In this document: positions 17,839 to 26,347 of the stretch, piece after piece
How positions within the stretch are numbered: the first letter of the stretch is position 1
Layout: each line of letters starts with the position of its first letter
Assembly: GCF_022919115.1 (NCBI RefSeq)
Contig: NZ_CP095072.1
Location: forward strand, 1,922,001 to 1,986,000
Reading direction: 5' to 3'
Source of the DNA: Gracilibacillus caseinilyticus
GTDB lineage: Bacteria > Bacillota > Bacilli > Bacillales > Amphibacillaceae
DNA length: 64,000 nucleotides
Program-made: the position numbers and the translations under genes
The notes under the pieces: model-generated
Database searches by the model: none
Told to the model about the DNA's origin: nothing
The model's input: only the letters and a program-made list of their open reading frames with translations

Positions 17839-18324
17839 TTGATAGAGGAAACAATCTTTAGAGTTTTAAAAATAGGAGAAAGAGCAGCAATTATTAGTAT
17901 TATTGCATACGTGTGCTTATCCATCATAAAAGTTTTAATTGGTTATAATACTGGTTCAGAAGCCTTGAGAGCCGATGGTCTTAATAACGTTACGGATATT
18001 TTAGCGTCAATTGTAGTATTAGTAGGATTAAAGTTATCTCAAAAACCTGCAGACCATGATCATCCTTACGGTCACTGGAAAGCTGAAATGGTGGCGTCGA
18101 TGGTGGGGTCGTTTATTATGATGGCAGTGGGTTTACAAGTATTGTATCAAGCGATCTCTTCTGTATGAAACTATGGTACTAATGTAGTGGTAGATGTTGT
18201 GATGCAAGTATATTCTAATCAAGATATCAAAGAAGCTCATGATCTTTCAACCAGAGTAGAAAACCAATTGATAGAAAAACACGATATATTTGATGTTCAT
18301 GTTCGCATTGAACCAAAATATTAG
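17839..18324 (+). pseudogene. Cation diffusion facilitator (YeaB/YdfM type), internally deleted
   Basis: Codons 1-110 encode the first transmembrane helices of a CDF metal exporter (SEALRADGLNNVTDILAS, DHDHPYGHWKAEMVAS). An in-frame TGA at 18166-18168 follows. The same frame then continues as NYGTNVVVDVVMQVYSN and ends FDVHVRIEPKY at 18324, which is the C-terminal cytoplasmic metal-binding domain. Intact homologues are near 290 residues, so about 120 residues (last helices and linker) are missing. The start is a TTG without a clear ribosome-binding site. The gene cannot make a functional transporter. Confidence 0.85.
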
Positions 18325-18447
18325 ACTGAAGAAGACGGTAGAGATATAATGCCGAGAGGGAGAAAAACTCCCATCTCTTATTCTAGTCCTTATCCTATTA
18401 GTTCTATAACCCCTTTCTTAGAATTGGGGTAAGGGCTTATTCTATTT

Positions 18448-18894
18448 CTATTTATTTATAAAATATAGAAACCAAACAGCATGGTTTTGCTCGTCAGCTG
18501 CAGCACGTTGAAAAGATTGTTTAATCTTCTCCTCTTGAGCACGATCGGCCATATCTAAATAAAAGTCCACAGCCCCCTGTTCATCATTAAAAGCAAATTC
18601 TATTCCATCACGATAATTAGTTGGACATTCCTCCGTTATATTATAGGTGGGTTGCTGTCCTGTTAAACGAATATAAATTTCTGCAAATGCCTGAAGATGT
18701 CTTTTTTCATCATTTTGTATCTCTAAGATTCTATTTATTTGTGTAGAGTTCGGTGCCATTTTCGCTAGCATACCGTAACATGAAATAGCACTATATTCAG
18801 CATTAATTGCTTTTTGCAGGTCTGCGATGAATTTATTATCATCATTCATGACGCGGTAGTTTTCATAATTTAAATATTGATAATTTGAGTACAT
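18448..18894 (-). CDS. Ferritin-like domain protein (rubrerythrin-type diiron)
   Basis: This 148-residue four-helix-bundle protein carries a complete diiron ligand set: Glu33 in NAEYSAISCYG, Glu63-x-x-His66 in DEKRH, Glu105 in DEQGAVDFY and Glu135-x-x-His138 in DEQNH. No rubredoxin domain is present. The likely role is iron handling or peroxide defence; homologues in Bacillaceae are uncharacterised. TAAGGAGAG precedes the ATG. It is a single gene between two broken genes. Confidence 0.85.
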   Translation of the reverse strand: MYSNYQYLNYENYRVMNDDNKFIADLQKAINAEYSAISCYGMLAKMAPNSTQINRILEIQNDEKRHLQAFAEIYIRLTGQQPTYNITEECPTNYRDGIEFAFNDEQGAVDFYLDMADRAQEEKIKQSFQRAAADEQNHAVWFLYFINK

Positions 18895-19051
18895 GGTTAC
18901 TCTCCTTAAGTTAAAGTTTCCATATAACTATATGAAGAACGTTGAGGGTATGTGCTAGTCTAATTAATGTTGATTATAAATGAAAAAACATAAATAATTC
19001 ATTAAAATTAAGCCATAATATAGGTGATTTTAATAAAAGGAGGCGAATTCA

Positions 19052-19216
19052 GTGGACCAAAATCAACTTCAAGAATGTATTACTGAATGCGAAAGTGCGC
19101 TAACTCATTTGAGTAGTGCTATGAGCCATGCACATGATTCTGCAAAACAAAAAATGCAACATGCTTCTAAAGATTTGGAAGAGTGTGTAGCAGAGTGTCG
19201 TGAATTACTAAATTAA
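19052..19216 (+). CDS. Small four-cysteine helical protein, 54 residues
   Basis: GTG start at 19052 has an excellent ribosome-binding site (AAAAGGAGG, eight bases upstream) and the ORF runs to TAA at 19216. The product starts MDQNQLQECITECESALTHL and ends LEECVAECRELLN, placing CxxxC motifs at residues 9-13 and 45-49. Histidines and methionines (SSAMSHAHDSAKQKMQH) lie between them. It looks like an antiparallel two-helix hairpin with paired CxxxC faces, a layout used by small copper- or zinc-binding proteins. I do not recognise a named family, and metal binding is inference. Confidence 0.75.
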   Translation: MDQNQLQECITECESALTHLSSAMSHAHDSAKQKMQHASKDLEECVAECRELLN

Positions 19217-19218
19217 TA

Positions 19219-19245
19219 AAAATCCCTCCTATTTTTAGGAGGGTA
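19219..19245 (+). terminator. Weak hairpin after the four-cysteine protein gene
   Basis: CCCTCC / GGAGGG forms a 6-bp stem with an 8-base AT loop three bases after the stop codon, but no U-tract follows (TACTAATT). Confidence 0.45.
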
Positions 19246-19634
19246 CTAATTGAAAGTTGACTCTTTTGGTTGTTCAAAGCCGATTTGCTCCCATTCTTCT
19301 TTAGAAGGGCCTTATATTCCAGGTACCGATAATCCAGCTTTTCTCATGAGTTGATCGAAGGTATCCCTTCAAAGAAAGTTCTTGTTTTTCGAAATTTTTG
19401 TGTGCATCATTCAACTAAATAACTTAACGCGCCCATAAAAATAACTGAATAAATGACAAGAATAAGTTGCGCTTCTTTATCATATATGGCATTACCTACT
19501 AACTCACCGAGAACAAGGGCAGAAATAAAGTCAAAAGGTGTAATTTGAGCAAGACTCACCTTTCCTAATAACTTTGACATAATGAGCAAGAAAAAAACTA
19601 CTGCTAATTCGATTGTTAGTGAAGCAAAATCCAT
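19246..19634 (-). pseudogene. DUF421 membrane protein (YetF/YkjA family), truncated remnant
   Basis: The first 75 codons (19634-19407) match the DUF421 N-terminus: LTIELAVVFFLLIMSKLLGK then ITPFDFISALVLGELVGNAI, ending at a stop after LSYLVE. Full proteins are 200-290 residues. Downstream on the same strand a different frame reads KEEWEQIGFEQPKESTFN to a stop at 19246; it may be the residue of the C-terminus. AGAAGAG precedes the ATG. The central transmembrane and cytoplasmic parts are missing. Confidence 0.65.
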
Positions 19635-19956
19635 AATTATCTCTTCTTTAGAATTAGGGTATACTATTGGATGAATAATTACTCTAAATATTTCAGCACA
19701 TTACTTAAAAAGAAGATTACAATTAATTTAAATTGGAACATTTGACAAAGCACCTATCAAAAATAAGTAAATACTCGACTTTTATCCTCATTTAATCTAC
19801 TCACATTTCTAGTCTCAAATCAGCCCCAGAACCTTTCTTTAACATGCATTAATTTGCGTTTGCGTTTTAATAAGATTAATAGTAAAGTATTGATATAACA
19901 AGGTTTCGAACTAATTGTTTCGTTAGTTTACTATTAGATGATGATACTAATAGTAA
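19635..19956. other. Intergenic region with a perfect 10-bp inverted repeat before ywfO
   Basis: Most of this AT-rich stretch holds nothing I recognise. At its end TTACTATTAG (19928-19937) and CTAATAGTAA (19947-19956) form a perfect inverted repeat with a 9-base spacer, about 12 bases before the ywfO ribosome-binding site. It could be an operator or an mRNA 5' hairpin. Confidence 0.55.
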
Positions 19957-19979
19957 GAAAAAAGAGGAAGGTATTTGCC

Positions 19980-21272
19980 ATGGCTTATAAAGATGACCAG
20001 TTACACGAGGAGAAAGTATTTAAAGATCCTGTTCACCGGTACGTGCACGTGCGGGACCGCGTGATCTGGGATTTGATCGGCACGAAAGAATTTCAACGGT
20101 TAAGACGAATCAAGCAGCTTGGCACATCGTTTTTCACTTTCCACGGTGCAGAACATAGTCGCTTCAATCATTCACTGGGTGTCTATGAAATTGTACGTCG
20201 CATCTTAATTAATTTTGCGGACAGGCCTAAATGGAATCATGAAGAGCGCTTGCTGTGCCTGTGTGCCGCTTTGCTGCATGATCTGGGACATGGACCGTTT
20301 TCCCACTCATTTGAAAAAGTGTTCCGCCTCGATCATGAGGAATTCACAAGAGCAATTATTTTAGGTGATACCGAAGTCAATCACGTTTTAAAAAGAGTAA
20401 GCAAAGATTTCCCACAAAAAGTTGCAGATGTTATTAACAAAACCTATCATGATAAATTGGTTGTCAGCCTGATTTCCAGTCAGATTGATGCGGACCGGAT
20501 GGATTACTTGCAGCGTGATGCCTATTTTACTGGGGTTAGCTACGGCCATTTTGATATGGAACGAATCCTCCGTGTCATGCGCCCGGTCGAAGATCAAGTC
20601 GTAATCAAGGAATCCGGGATGCATGCGGTCGAGGACTATATCATGAGCCGGTATCAGATGTATTGGCAGGTTTATTTTCACCCGGTTACTCGCAGCGCTG
20701 AAGTAATCTTGACGAAAATCCTGCATCGCGTCAAACAGTTATTTGAAGAGGGGTATACGTTCAAAGTAGAGCCTACGCCGTTTGAGTCTTTTTTTAAAGA
20801 ACAGGTTTCCTTGGAAGATTACATTCGTCTGGATGAAGCATTTGTTCTTTATTATTTCCAAATGTGGGCCGAAGAAGACGATCCGATTTTAAGTGATCTC
20901 GCTTACCGTTTTGTCAACAGGCGTTTATTTAAATATGTCGAATTTAATCCGAATTTACAAATGAATGAATGGATGCAGTTATACCAACTGTTTCAGGCAA
21001 TCGACCTTGATCCTGACTATTATTTGGTAGTTGATTCTTCTTCCGATTTGCCGTATGATTTTTATCGTCCAGGTGAAGAGGAGGAACGTCTGCCGATTCA
21101 TCTATTATTACCAAATCAAGAATTACGAGAATTGTCCCGTCAGTCTGATATTGTCGAGGCCATATCAGGTAAAAAAAGGACAGACCATAAATTATATTAT
21201 CCAAAAGATCTAATCGAACAATTACCGGATGATCGACCGGAAAAGGCGAAAATCAAAGAGATATTAAACTGA
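19980..21272 (+). CDS. ywfO: HD-domain phosphohydrolase YwfO
   Basis: This 430-residue HD-superfamily protein is related to dNTP triphosphohydrolases. The metal-binding motifs are H...HD...D: FHGAEHSRFNHSLGVYEI, ALLHDLGHGPFSHSFE and ISSQIDADRMDYLQRDAYFT. Length matches B. subtilis YwfO. The ATG at 19980 follows AGAGGAAGG; an upstream ATG at 19938 lies inside the inverted repeat and is unlikely. It is followed 21 bases later by ywgA, probably in the same transcript. The physiological substrate is not defined by the sequence. Confidence 0.9.
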   Translation: MAYKDDQLHEEKVFKDPVHRYVHVRDRVIWDLIGTKEFQRLRRIKQLGTSFFTFHGAEHSRFNHSLGVYEIVRRILINFADRPKWNHEERLLCLCAALLHDLGHGPFSHSFEKVFRLDHEEFTRAIILGDTEVNHVLKRVSKDFPQKVADVINKTYHDKLVVSLISSQIDADRMDYLQRDAYFTGVSYGHFDMERILRVMRPVEDQVVIKESGMHAVEDYIMSRYQMYWQVYFHPVTRSAEVILTKILHRVKQLFEEGYTFKVEPTPFESFFKEQVSLEDYIRLDEAFVLYYFQMWAEEDDPILSDLAYRFVNRRLFKYVEFNPNLQMNEWMQLYQLFQAIDLDPDYYLVVDSSSDLPYDFYRPGEEEERLPIHLLLPNQELRELSRQSDIVEAISGKKRTDHKLYYPKDLIEQLPDDRPEKAKIKEILN

Positions 21273-21293
21273 TAAAAAACTGGGGTGTTTTCA

Positions 21294-21788
21294 TTGTTAG
21301 ATAACCATGCAAAGCTTGTTAAAGTAATCGCAGCATCGGAAGGAATTGTCGGTCGGAAGAAACTGCAGAAAATCATTTATATTATGAAAAAGTTAGGGCT
21401 GCCATTTGAGGAGAAATATACCTTTTATTTCTACGGACCCTACTCAGAAGAACTAAGCTTACGAATCGAGGAGTTAACGAATCTTGGATTTGTATCAGAG
21501 GTAAAAGAAAAGAAGAGCAATTATTATCAATATCGTTATCAAGTAACGGAACAAGGTGAAGATTTTCTTAAACATTCCAACACAGAACTGCCCCCGGAGA
21601 TTTCGATAGCAAAGCAAATGAAAGAACAGAGTTCCCGTTTCTTAGAGCTCGTTTCCACCATGCTTTATTTTGATCACTTACCAAAGCAGGAAATTGAACA
21701 AAAGGTGCAGGAAGTCAAAGCAAAATCGAACTACACATCAGAAGATATCGAACAAGCTTGGGACTATATTAACAGCATTAAAAAATAA
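21294..21788 (+). CDS. ywgA: YwgA family protein
   Basis: This 164-residue soluble protein is conserved next to ywfO in Bacilli. The start region LLDNHAKLVKVIAASEGIVG and the block RKKLQKIIYIMKKLGLPFEE followed by YTFYFYGPYSEEL resemble a winged-helix fold. The TTG at 21294 fits the GGGGTG six bases upstream better than the GTG at 21285. Function unknown; the pairing with ywfO suggests a shared role. Confidence 0.85.
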   Translation: MLDNHAKLVKVIAASEGIVGRKKLQKIIYIMKKLGLPFEEKYTFYFYGPYSEELSLRIEELTNLGFVSEVKEKKSNYYQYRYQVTEQGEDFLKHSNTELPPEISIAKQMKEQSSRFLELVSTMLYFDHLPKQEIEQKVQEVKAKSNYTSEDIEQAWDYINSIKK

Positions 21789-21819
21789 CCCCCTTACGAA
21801 GGTGGGTTATTTTTTTTTG
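21784..21819. terminator. Bidirectional terminator between ywgA and the DUF4083 gene
   Basis: AATAACCC / GGGTTATT is flanked by A and T runs and overlaps the stop codons of both convergent genes. Confidence 0.88.
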
Positions 21820-21986
21820 TCTAATAGACGATCCAACTTATCCTCAATCCGATTCATTTGCTGTTTGCGAGGTCTCAAGCGCGACGTGTACCAGGTCACC
21901 GTGATCACTATAACTATTAACAGCAGTAATACGAGTGAGAAAACAATGTCGCCCCAATGTAACCCGCCGATACCTACGAAAAGCAT
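21807..21986 (-). CDS. DUF4083-like single-pass membrane protein
   Basis: This is a 59-residue protein with one transmembrane helix (about residues 11-29, DIVFSLVLLLLIVIVITVTW) followed by a charged helical tail RKQQMNRIEDKLDRLLDKKK. This layout fits DUF4083 small membrane proteins of Bacillus. The ATG at 21986 has only a weak ribosome-binding site (AAAGG at about 12 bases). A longer reading from 22157 adds 57 residues with no supporting ribosome-binding site. Function unknown. Confidence 0.62.
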   Translation of the reverse strand: MLFVGIGGLHWGDIVFSLVLLLLIVIVITVTWYTSRLRPRKQQMNRIEDKLDRLLDKKK

Positions 21987-22239
21987 GCTATACACAACCT
22001 TTAACACAAAAGTAGTTAAGGAGATTATAGCACAAAAGAGGATAAAAGTGGAATTGCTTGTGGTGAGTATGATTCTATTACCTTTTCCTATCAAATAATC
22101 AAAAGAAAAAGCAGTAATGAACGAGTGACTAAACAACCAAGCAAAACACATCCCCACGAATCTGTCACAGTTACAGTTGCATTTTCATTAGAAAAACCGG
22201 TAAAGTCACCCTGTTAGCTGAGCATCCATATTGAGATAT

Positions 22240-22745
22240 TTAATGTGCTGGGATATCGCTTCGGCCAACCACTCCGCGTCCTGCGGGGCACGGCTGAAGC
22301 TAACTTTGTAAAGAAGATCGCTTTACAAAGTGGATCTTCAGCGCCTGCCTGTCCCGCGGGAGTCTCCGTGGTTGGCCTACGCTAGGATAGGGACTCTACA
22401 ACTTTTGTCAGAGCTAGCTAATTGATCGCATGCATATATAATAGCTATGTATAAATGCCTAGAACCACTGCTTTTTGCTGTTACATACGTTGTAGCACTT
22501 CCTTAAGCGTAGGAAATAGGCGGAGACTCCCGTGGAATCAGCGCGAGCTGAAGATCCAATTAGTCTGTGCCTGTGTTTGCTAGTATCGCTTCGAAGTAGG
22601 CTTCCTCGGCACAAGGCAGCAAAGAAGTAGTGCAAGTAGTAGCCTAGCTGAAGCCGTGCCCACAGGACGCGGAGCCTATTTCCGGAGCTTTGCTAAGCAA
22701 ACGAAATCTATTAAAATTACCACAATGTCAGACAGTTCTACTTTA
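22240..22745. repeat. Composite inverted-repeat element, copy A
   Basis: The left half is a 115-bp imperfect palindrome (22263-22377) bounded by GGCCAACCAC / GTGGTTGGCC. The right half (22512-22683) is bounded by GGAAATAGGC / GCCTATTTCC and contains blocks shared with the other copies in opposite orientation: GGCGGAGACTCCCGTGG, GCGCGAGCTGAAGATCCA, CTTCCTCGGCACAAGGCAGC, GCTGAAGCCGTGCCCACAGG. No ORF spans it. It fills most of the gap between the DUF4083 gene and ywhB. Confidence 0.85.
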
Positions 22746-22788
22746 CGTAATGAAACCAATTTTTTGACCTACTTCTGTTAGGACATTT

Positions 22789-22840
22789 TTATCACGGCGC
22801 TAACCGTCCGTAATCCCCCGACTGATGGAAGTCTCACTTT
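22789..22840 (-). repeat. GTTTG-loop hairpin family, short derivative
   Basis: In reverse orientation it reads AAAGTGAGACTTCCATCAGT through CGGACGGTTAGCGCCGTGAT, matching both ends of the 153-bp element at 26164-26316 but lacking its central 101 bp, including the hairpin loop. Confidence 0.8.
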
Positions 22841-22874
22841 GTGACAGTGATTATATGCTCTCTTGACTTGAAAT

Positions 22875-22909
22875 AAAAAAGCCGAACGAAACAAATCGCT
22901 CGGCTTTCA
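22875..22909 (-). terminator. Terminator of ywhB
   Basis: On the minus strand AAAGCCGA...TCGGCTTT is followed by a T-run directly after the ywhB stop codon; it uses the recurrent GCCGAAC stem. Confidence 0.85.
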
Positions 22910-22916
22910 CAATAAA

Positions 22917-23099
22917 TCAATCAACCAGACGCTTACCGCCAACACCATAATTACGCTTATCAATATCCTCTACGAATACGACAACCTTCTCGCGGGTCGC
23001 GCCGGTTGTTTCGACGACGGCGTCGGTTACTTTTTCGATTAATGCTTTGCGTTGTTCATCTGTTCTTCCTTCTAGCATTTGTACTGTGACATATGGCAT
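22917..23099 (-). CDS. ywhB: 4-oxalocrotonate tautomerase family protein (YwhB)
   Basis: This 60-residue protein begins MPYVTVQMLEGRTDEQRKAL, so Pro1 after Met removal is the catalytic base of the tautomerase superfamily; the internal Arg residues near 11 and 39 are also present. It acts as a homo-hexamer on 2-hydroxymuconate-like enols, although the natural substrate in Bacillus is unknown. AAAGGAG precedes the ATG at 23099. It is divergent from ywhD, as in B. subtilis. Confidence 0.92.
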   Translation of the reverse strand: MPYVTVQMLEGRTDEQRKALIEKVTDAVVETTGATREKVVVFVEDIDKRNYGVGGKRLVD

Positions 23100-23229
23100 A
23101 TGTATCTGCTCCTTTGTAATAAAAGATACATCTATTGTATCGTAAAAGCGAAAACAGGGAAACAAAGAAGATGAAAACACCATTTTAAACATGCTACAAT
23201 GAAAAGTAAAAGAAGTAGGAGGATAAATC

Positions 23230-23742
23230 ATGAGTGAAGAGAAGAAAAAGAAATCCAATGCGTTTACGATCATGAAGGACGATTCGACGGATGGTCATGG
23301 TGGATACGGTGTTGGTTCGGTTAGTTTAGAAAATATTTCTCCTGTTATCATTGATCCGAATGAAGATCGTGCATTTGTCGATATGGGGGCGATGCATGCC
23401 AGAAGTGAAGTCGAGCGCAGGGTGAAATTTTTAAAAGATAGAAACGAAGTACCGAATGGCAAATTGTATTGGATTGTATGGGTTACGGTAGAGCGTGGAG
23501 AGAACGGTCCGTACTTTCATGGGGTGACCGGCTGCGAAATCCTGGTAGACCGTTCGATTAAACGTGCCTATAAATCGATGCCGGAGCATGTGAATCACAT
23601 GGACAAATCGATGAAAGGTCATGTCATCGTGGAACATATGGACGAAAAATCGCAAAAATTATTAGGCGATTTTCTGCGTGAATTCGATGCCGATATGTGG
23701 AAAAATTCATCTGATGAATTAAAGCAGGCATTACCGAAATAA
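23230..23742 (+). CDS. ywhD: YwhD family protein
   Basis: This 170-residue soluble protein is conserved in Bacilli between ywhB and pbpG. It has a basic start (MSEEKKKKSNAFTIM), then GHGGYGVGSVSLENISPVII and WIVWVTVERGENGPYFHGVT. No catalytic motif is recognised and the function is unknown. AGGAGGA precedes the ATG. It is monocistronic and ends before the bidirectional terminator at 23846. Confidence 0.9.
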   Translation: MSEEKKKKSNAFTIMKDDSTDGHGGYGVGSVSLENISPVIIDPNEDRAFVDMGAMHARSEVERRVKFLKDRNEVPNGKLYWIVWVTVERGENGPYFHGVTGCEILVDRSIKRAYKSMPEHVNHMDKSMKGHVIVEHMDEKSQKLLGDFLREFDADMWKNSSDELKQALPK

Positions 23743-23845
23743 TGAACATTTTGTGAACATTAATTGAATTTACAACATTATACTTGTCGAGTCCGTTCCT
23801 TTTTTTATAAAATGAACACACATGGTAACTCTTTGTTACTAGGAC

Positions 23846-23880
23846 CGGAAAAGGCTGGGCATTTGCCCAGCCTTTTTCCG
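23846..23880. terminator. Bidirectional terminator between ywhD and pbpG
   Basis: A 15-bp nearly perfect palindrome (GGAAAAGGCTGGGC / GCCCAGCCTTTTTCC) with a 4-base loop lies between two convergent genes. Confidence 0.95.
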
Positions 23881-23890
23881 TGCTATGGAA

Positions 23891-26002
23891 TTACTGCTCG
23901 TCTTCTCCTGTCCATAACCATTTCCACCAGTTCTCCAGCAGGGCGTCGTCTGGTATGCCTTCATTGAGATCGTCAGGGTGTTCCGGTGTGAACTCATCAT
24001 CTAAATGCAACGTACATTGTTTCGTCGGTTCTGTTCCTTTTACAAAATACATCTTATGTGTCTGGCCGCAATCTTCTGTTGCCAAGAGTCCCGTATTCAG
24101 GTCAATATTGACTTCCACCACATTATCCGGTTTGACAACATGTTCTTCCGGTAAATCCTGATGGGAGGCTTCCATGAAATCGGCCCAAACCTGTTTAGCA
24201 AAATGCTTATCATTTGTCTGGGTGATCTCGCGGTTATCATCATAGCCCGTCCAGACACCGGCTACAAGTGACGGGCTGAAGCCGATCATCCAGTTATCCG
24301 AATTGGTTGTTCCCGATTTACCAGCGTATTCATGTGTCAGCTGATTGGCGATCGATGAGCCCGTTACCTGCATGTAGCCATCAAGCTCATGGTTAAACAT
24401 GCCCTTCATCAGATCCTGCAAGATAAACGCATACGCTTCTTTTAAAACTTGCTTGTCGTCTTCTTTTGGAAAAAGACTCCACGCTTCTTCTTCCTTTTTC
24501 ACTTCTTCACGGTCATACAGCACTTTACCATATGCATCTGTCACTTTCGTTATCGTGTGGGAGTTTACCTCAGCACCGCCATTTGCAATCATACTGTATC
24601 CGTGCACCATTTCCTGCATCGTTACGACTTCGGTACCTAATGCCAATGCTGGAACTGCATCCAACTCACTTTTGAAGCCGAATTTATCTTTGACGACACG
24701 TACGAAGCGTTCCGGTGTCAGGTAAAGGTTCGTTTTCACTGCAAAAATATTATCCGATAATGCCAGAGCCTGTGCCATCGTGATCGGCTCGTTGGCATAG
24801 TAATCGTTGTAATTACTAGGCTGATACATTTTCCCATCCGCAAGCTCAAAGGATGTCGGCTTGCTCATAAGCGTGGTCGCTGCCGTCATACCATTTTCCA
24901 GAGCGGCATAGTAAAGAAATGGTTTAAAGGACGAGCCTGGCATCCGTTTAGCCTGAGTCACGCGATTAAAGGACGACGCTTCGTAATCTTGTCCGCCGAT
25001 TAATGCCGTGACAGCACCTGAATTAGGATTCATTGCCATTGCGCCGATTTGAATTTCTTTATTGGATACGTTCCGCGTAGTGGCCTCTTCCAGTGCTTGC
25101 TGCTGCTTCATATCCAGTGTCGTGTACACCTTGTACCCACCGGAGCGAATCTTCTCAATATCGACATCCAATAATTGCTTCAATTCTTCGACGACTACGT
25201 CTTGAAAGTAAGGGGCAGCGCTCTGCGTTGTAATGACATGATCCTCTGAGTAGGCGAGTTCTTCTGCTAAGGCAGATTGATACGTTGCTTCATCGATTAC
25301 TTCGTGCGCATACAGATTATCTAAAATGAACCTTTGCCGATTTTTCGCTTTCTCCTCATCATGAAAAGGTGAGTAGGTTGACGGCCCTTTCGGAATGCCG
25401 GCAAGCATCGCAGCTTCTGCCAATCTCAATTCGTCTGCCGATTTATTGAAATAATACTTACTGGCGGCTTCAATCCCGTAGGCACCATGGCCATAGTAAA
25501 TCGTGTTCAAATAGCCTTCCAGCAGCTCTTCTTTATCATAGTACATTTCCAGTCGGATCGTATAAAATGCTTCATATAATTTACGTTTCCACGTCTTTTC
25601 ATGAGAAAGAAACAGATTACGAGCATATTGCTGGGTAATCGTGCTTGCCCCTTCCTTCAGAGAGAAGGAGGTAATGTTTTTGACCACAGCAGACATTAAT
25701 CGTTTGAAGTCAAAACCAATATGATCATAGAAATGCTGATCTTCCGTCCAGATCGTTGCCTTTTCCAAGTCGTCGTCAATGTCCGCAAGGGATACCCAGT
25801 ATCTTTTTTCGGATCCGTATTCCTCTCCAATTACTTCTTCTGTATTGCCATAGTAAATCGTATTCTGCGGACGCTCTAAGGACGGAGGACCAAGCAGAAA
25901 ACTGGCAAGCAATAACACCGCAAGACACGAACCAGCCATCATCACTAAAAAAAATAATAATTTCATTACCCGGATTTTTTTTCTTCTACGCCTGCGACTC
26001 AC
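23891..26002 (-). CDS. pbpG: Class A penicillin-binding protein (PbpG-like)
   Basis: This is a bifunctional peptidoglycan glycosyltransferase/transpeptidase of 703 residues. It has a basic N-terminus (MSRRRRRKK), one membrane anchor (about residues 14-36), and a GT51 domain with WTEDQHFYDHIGFD near residues 85-97 and GASTITQQYARNLF. The transpeptidase domain follows, with SSFKPF (SxxK, near 355), SDN (near 415) and KSGTT (near 563). In B. subtilis PbpG works with PbpF in spore germ-cell-wall synthesis under sigma-G; the position next to ywhD supports the assignment. The acidic C-terminal tail is short (WLWTGEDEQ). Confidence 0.92.
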   Translation of the reverse strand: MSRRRRRKKIRVMKLLFFLVMMAGSCLAVLLLASFLLGPPSLERPQNTIYYGNTEEVIGEEYGSEKRYWVSLADIDDDLEKATIWTEDQHFYDHIGFDFKRLMSAVVKNITSFSLKEGASTITQQYARNLFLSHEKTWKRKLYEAFYTIRLEMYYDKEELLEGYLNTIYYGHGAYGIEAASKYYFNKSADELRLAEAAMLAGIPKGPSTYSPFHDEEKAKNRQRFILDNLYAHEVIDEATYQSALAEELAYSEDHVITTQSAAPYFQDVVVEELKQLLDVDIEKIRSGGYKVYTTLDMKQQQALEEATTRNVSNKEIQIGAMAMNPNSGAVTALIGGQDYEASSFNRVTQAKRMPGSSFKPFLYYAALENGMTAATTLMSKPTSFELADGKMYQPSNYNDYYANEPITMAQALALSDNIFAVKTNLYLTPERFVRVVKDKFGFKSELDAVPALALGTEVVTMQEMVHGYSMIANGGAEVNSHTITKVTDAYGKVLYDREEVKKEEEAWSLFPKEDDKQVLKEAYAFILQDLMKGMFNHELDGYMQVTGSSIANQLTHEYAGKSGTTNSDNWMIGFSPSLVAGVWTGYDDNREITQTNDKHFAKQVWADFMEASHQDLPEEHVVKPDNVVEVNIDLNTGLLATEDCGQTHKMYFVKGTEPTKQCTLHLDDEFTPEHPDDLNEGIPDDALLENWWKWLWTGEDEQ

Positions 26003-26163
26003 AGCTATACCCCCATCTATATTTTTTGCTATACAGTAGCTGTAATATATGAGAACCTATTGTTAGCATTATGGTTAAAACCACCAGTCACTAAACATCA
26101 AATGTAAAGAATTACTTGATTTTTTAAGGAAAAACTCTAAAATAGTATTGTTTCCTAGTAAAT

Positions 26164-26316
26164 AAAGTGAGACTTCAATCAGTGGGGGGTTTGACCCCCA
26201 CTGATTGCTAGCGAAACTTATCAGGAAGTTATCGTCCGTTTATCCCCCACATAGCTTCTTATTTATCTCTCGAATCTTGAAGTGGGGGTATTACGGACGG
26301 TTAGCGCCGTGATAAA
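26164..26316 (+). repeat. GTTTG-loop hairpin element, full copy
   Basis: This 153-bp element starts AAAGTGAGACTTC and ends GCGCCGTGATAAA. It contains a perfect 13-bp hairpin, CAATCAGTGGGGG / CCCCCACTGATTG (26176-26188 and 26195-26207) with loop GTTTGA, then AGCGAAACTTATCAGGAAGT and GTCCGTTTATCCCCCAC. It occupies most of the gap between pbpG and speE and must be transcribed if the speE promoter lies upstream. The remaining 26003-26163 holds nothing I recognise. Confidence 0.8.
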
Positions 26317-26347
26317 TTGATTGGATATAGATAAAGGAGCGATCCAG

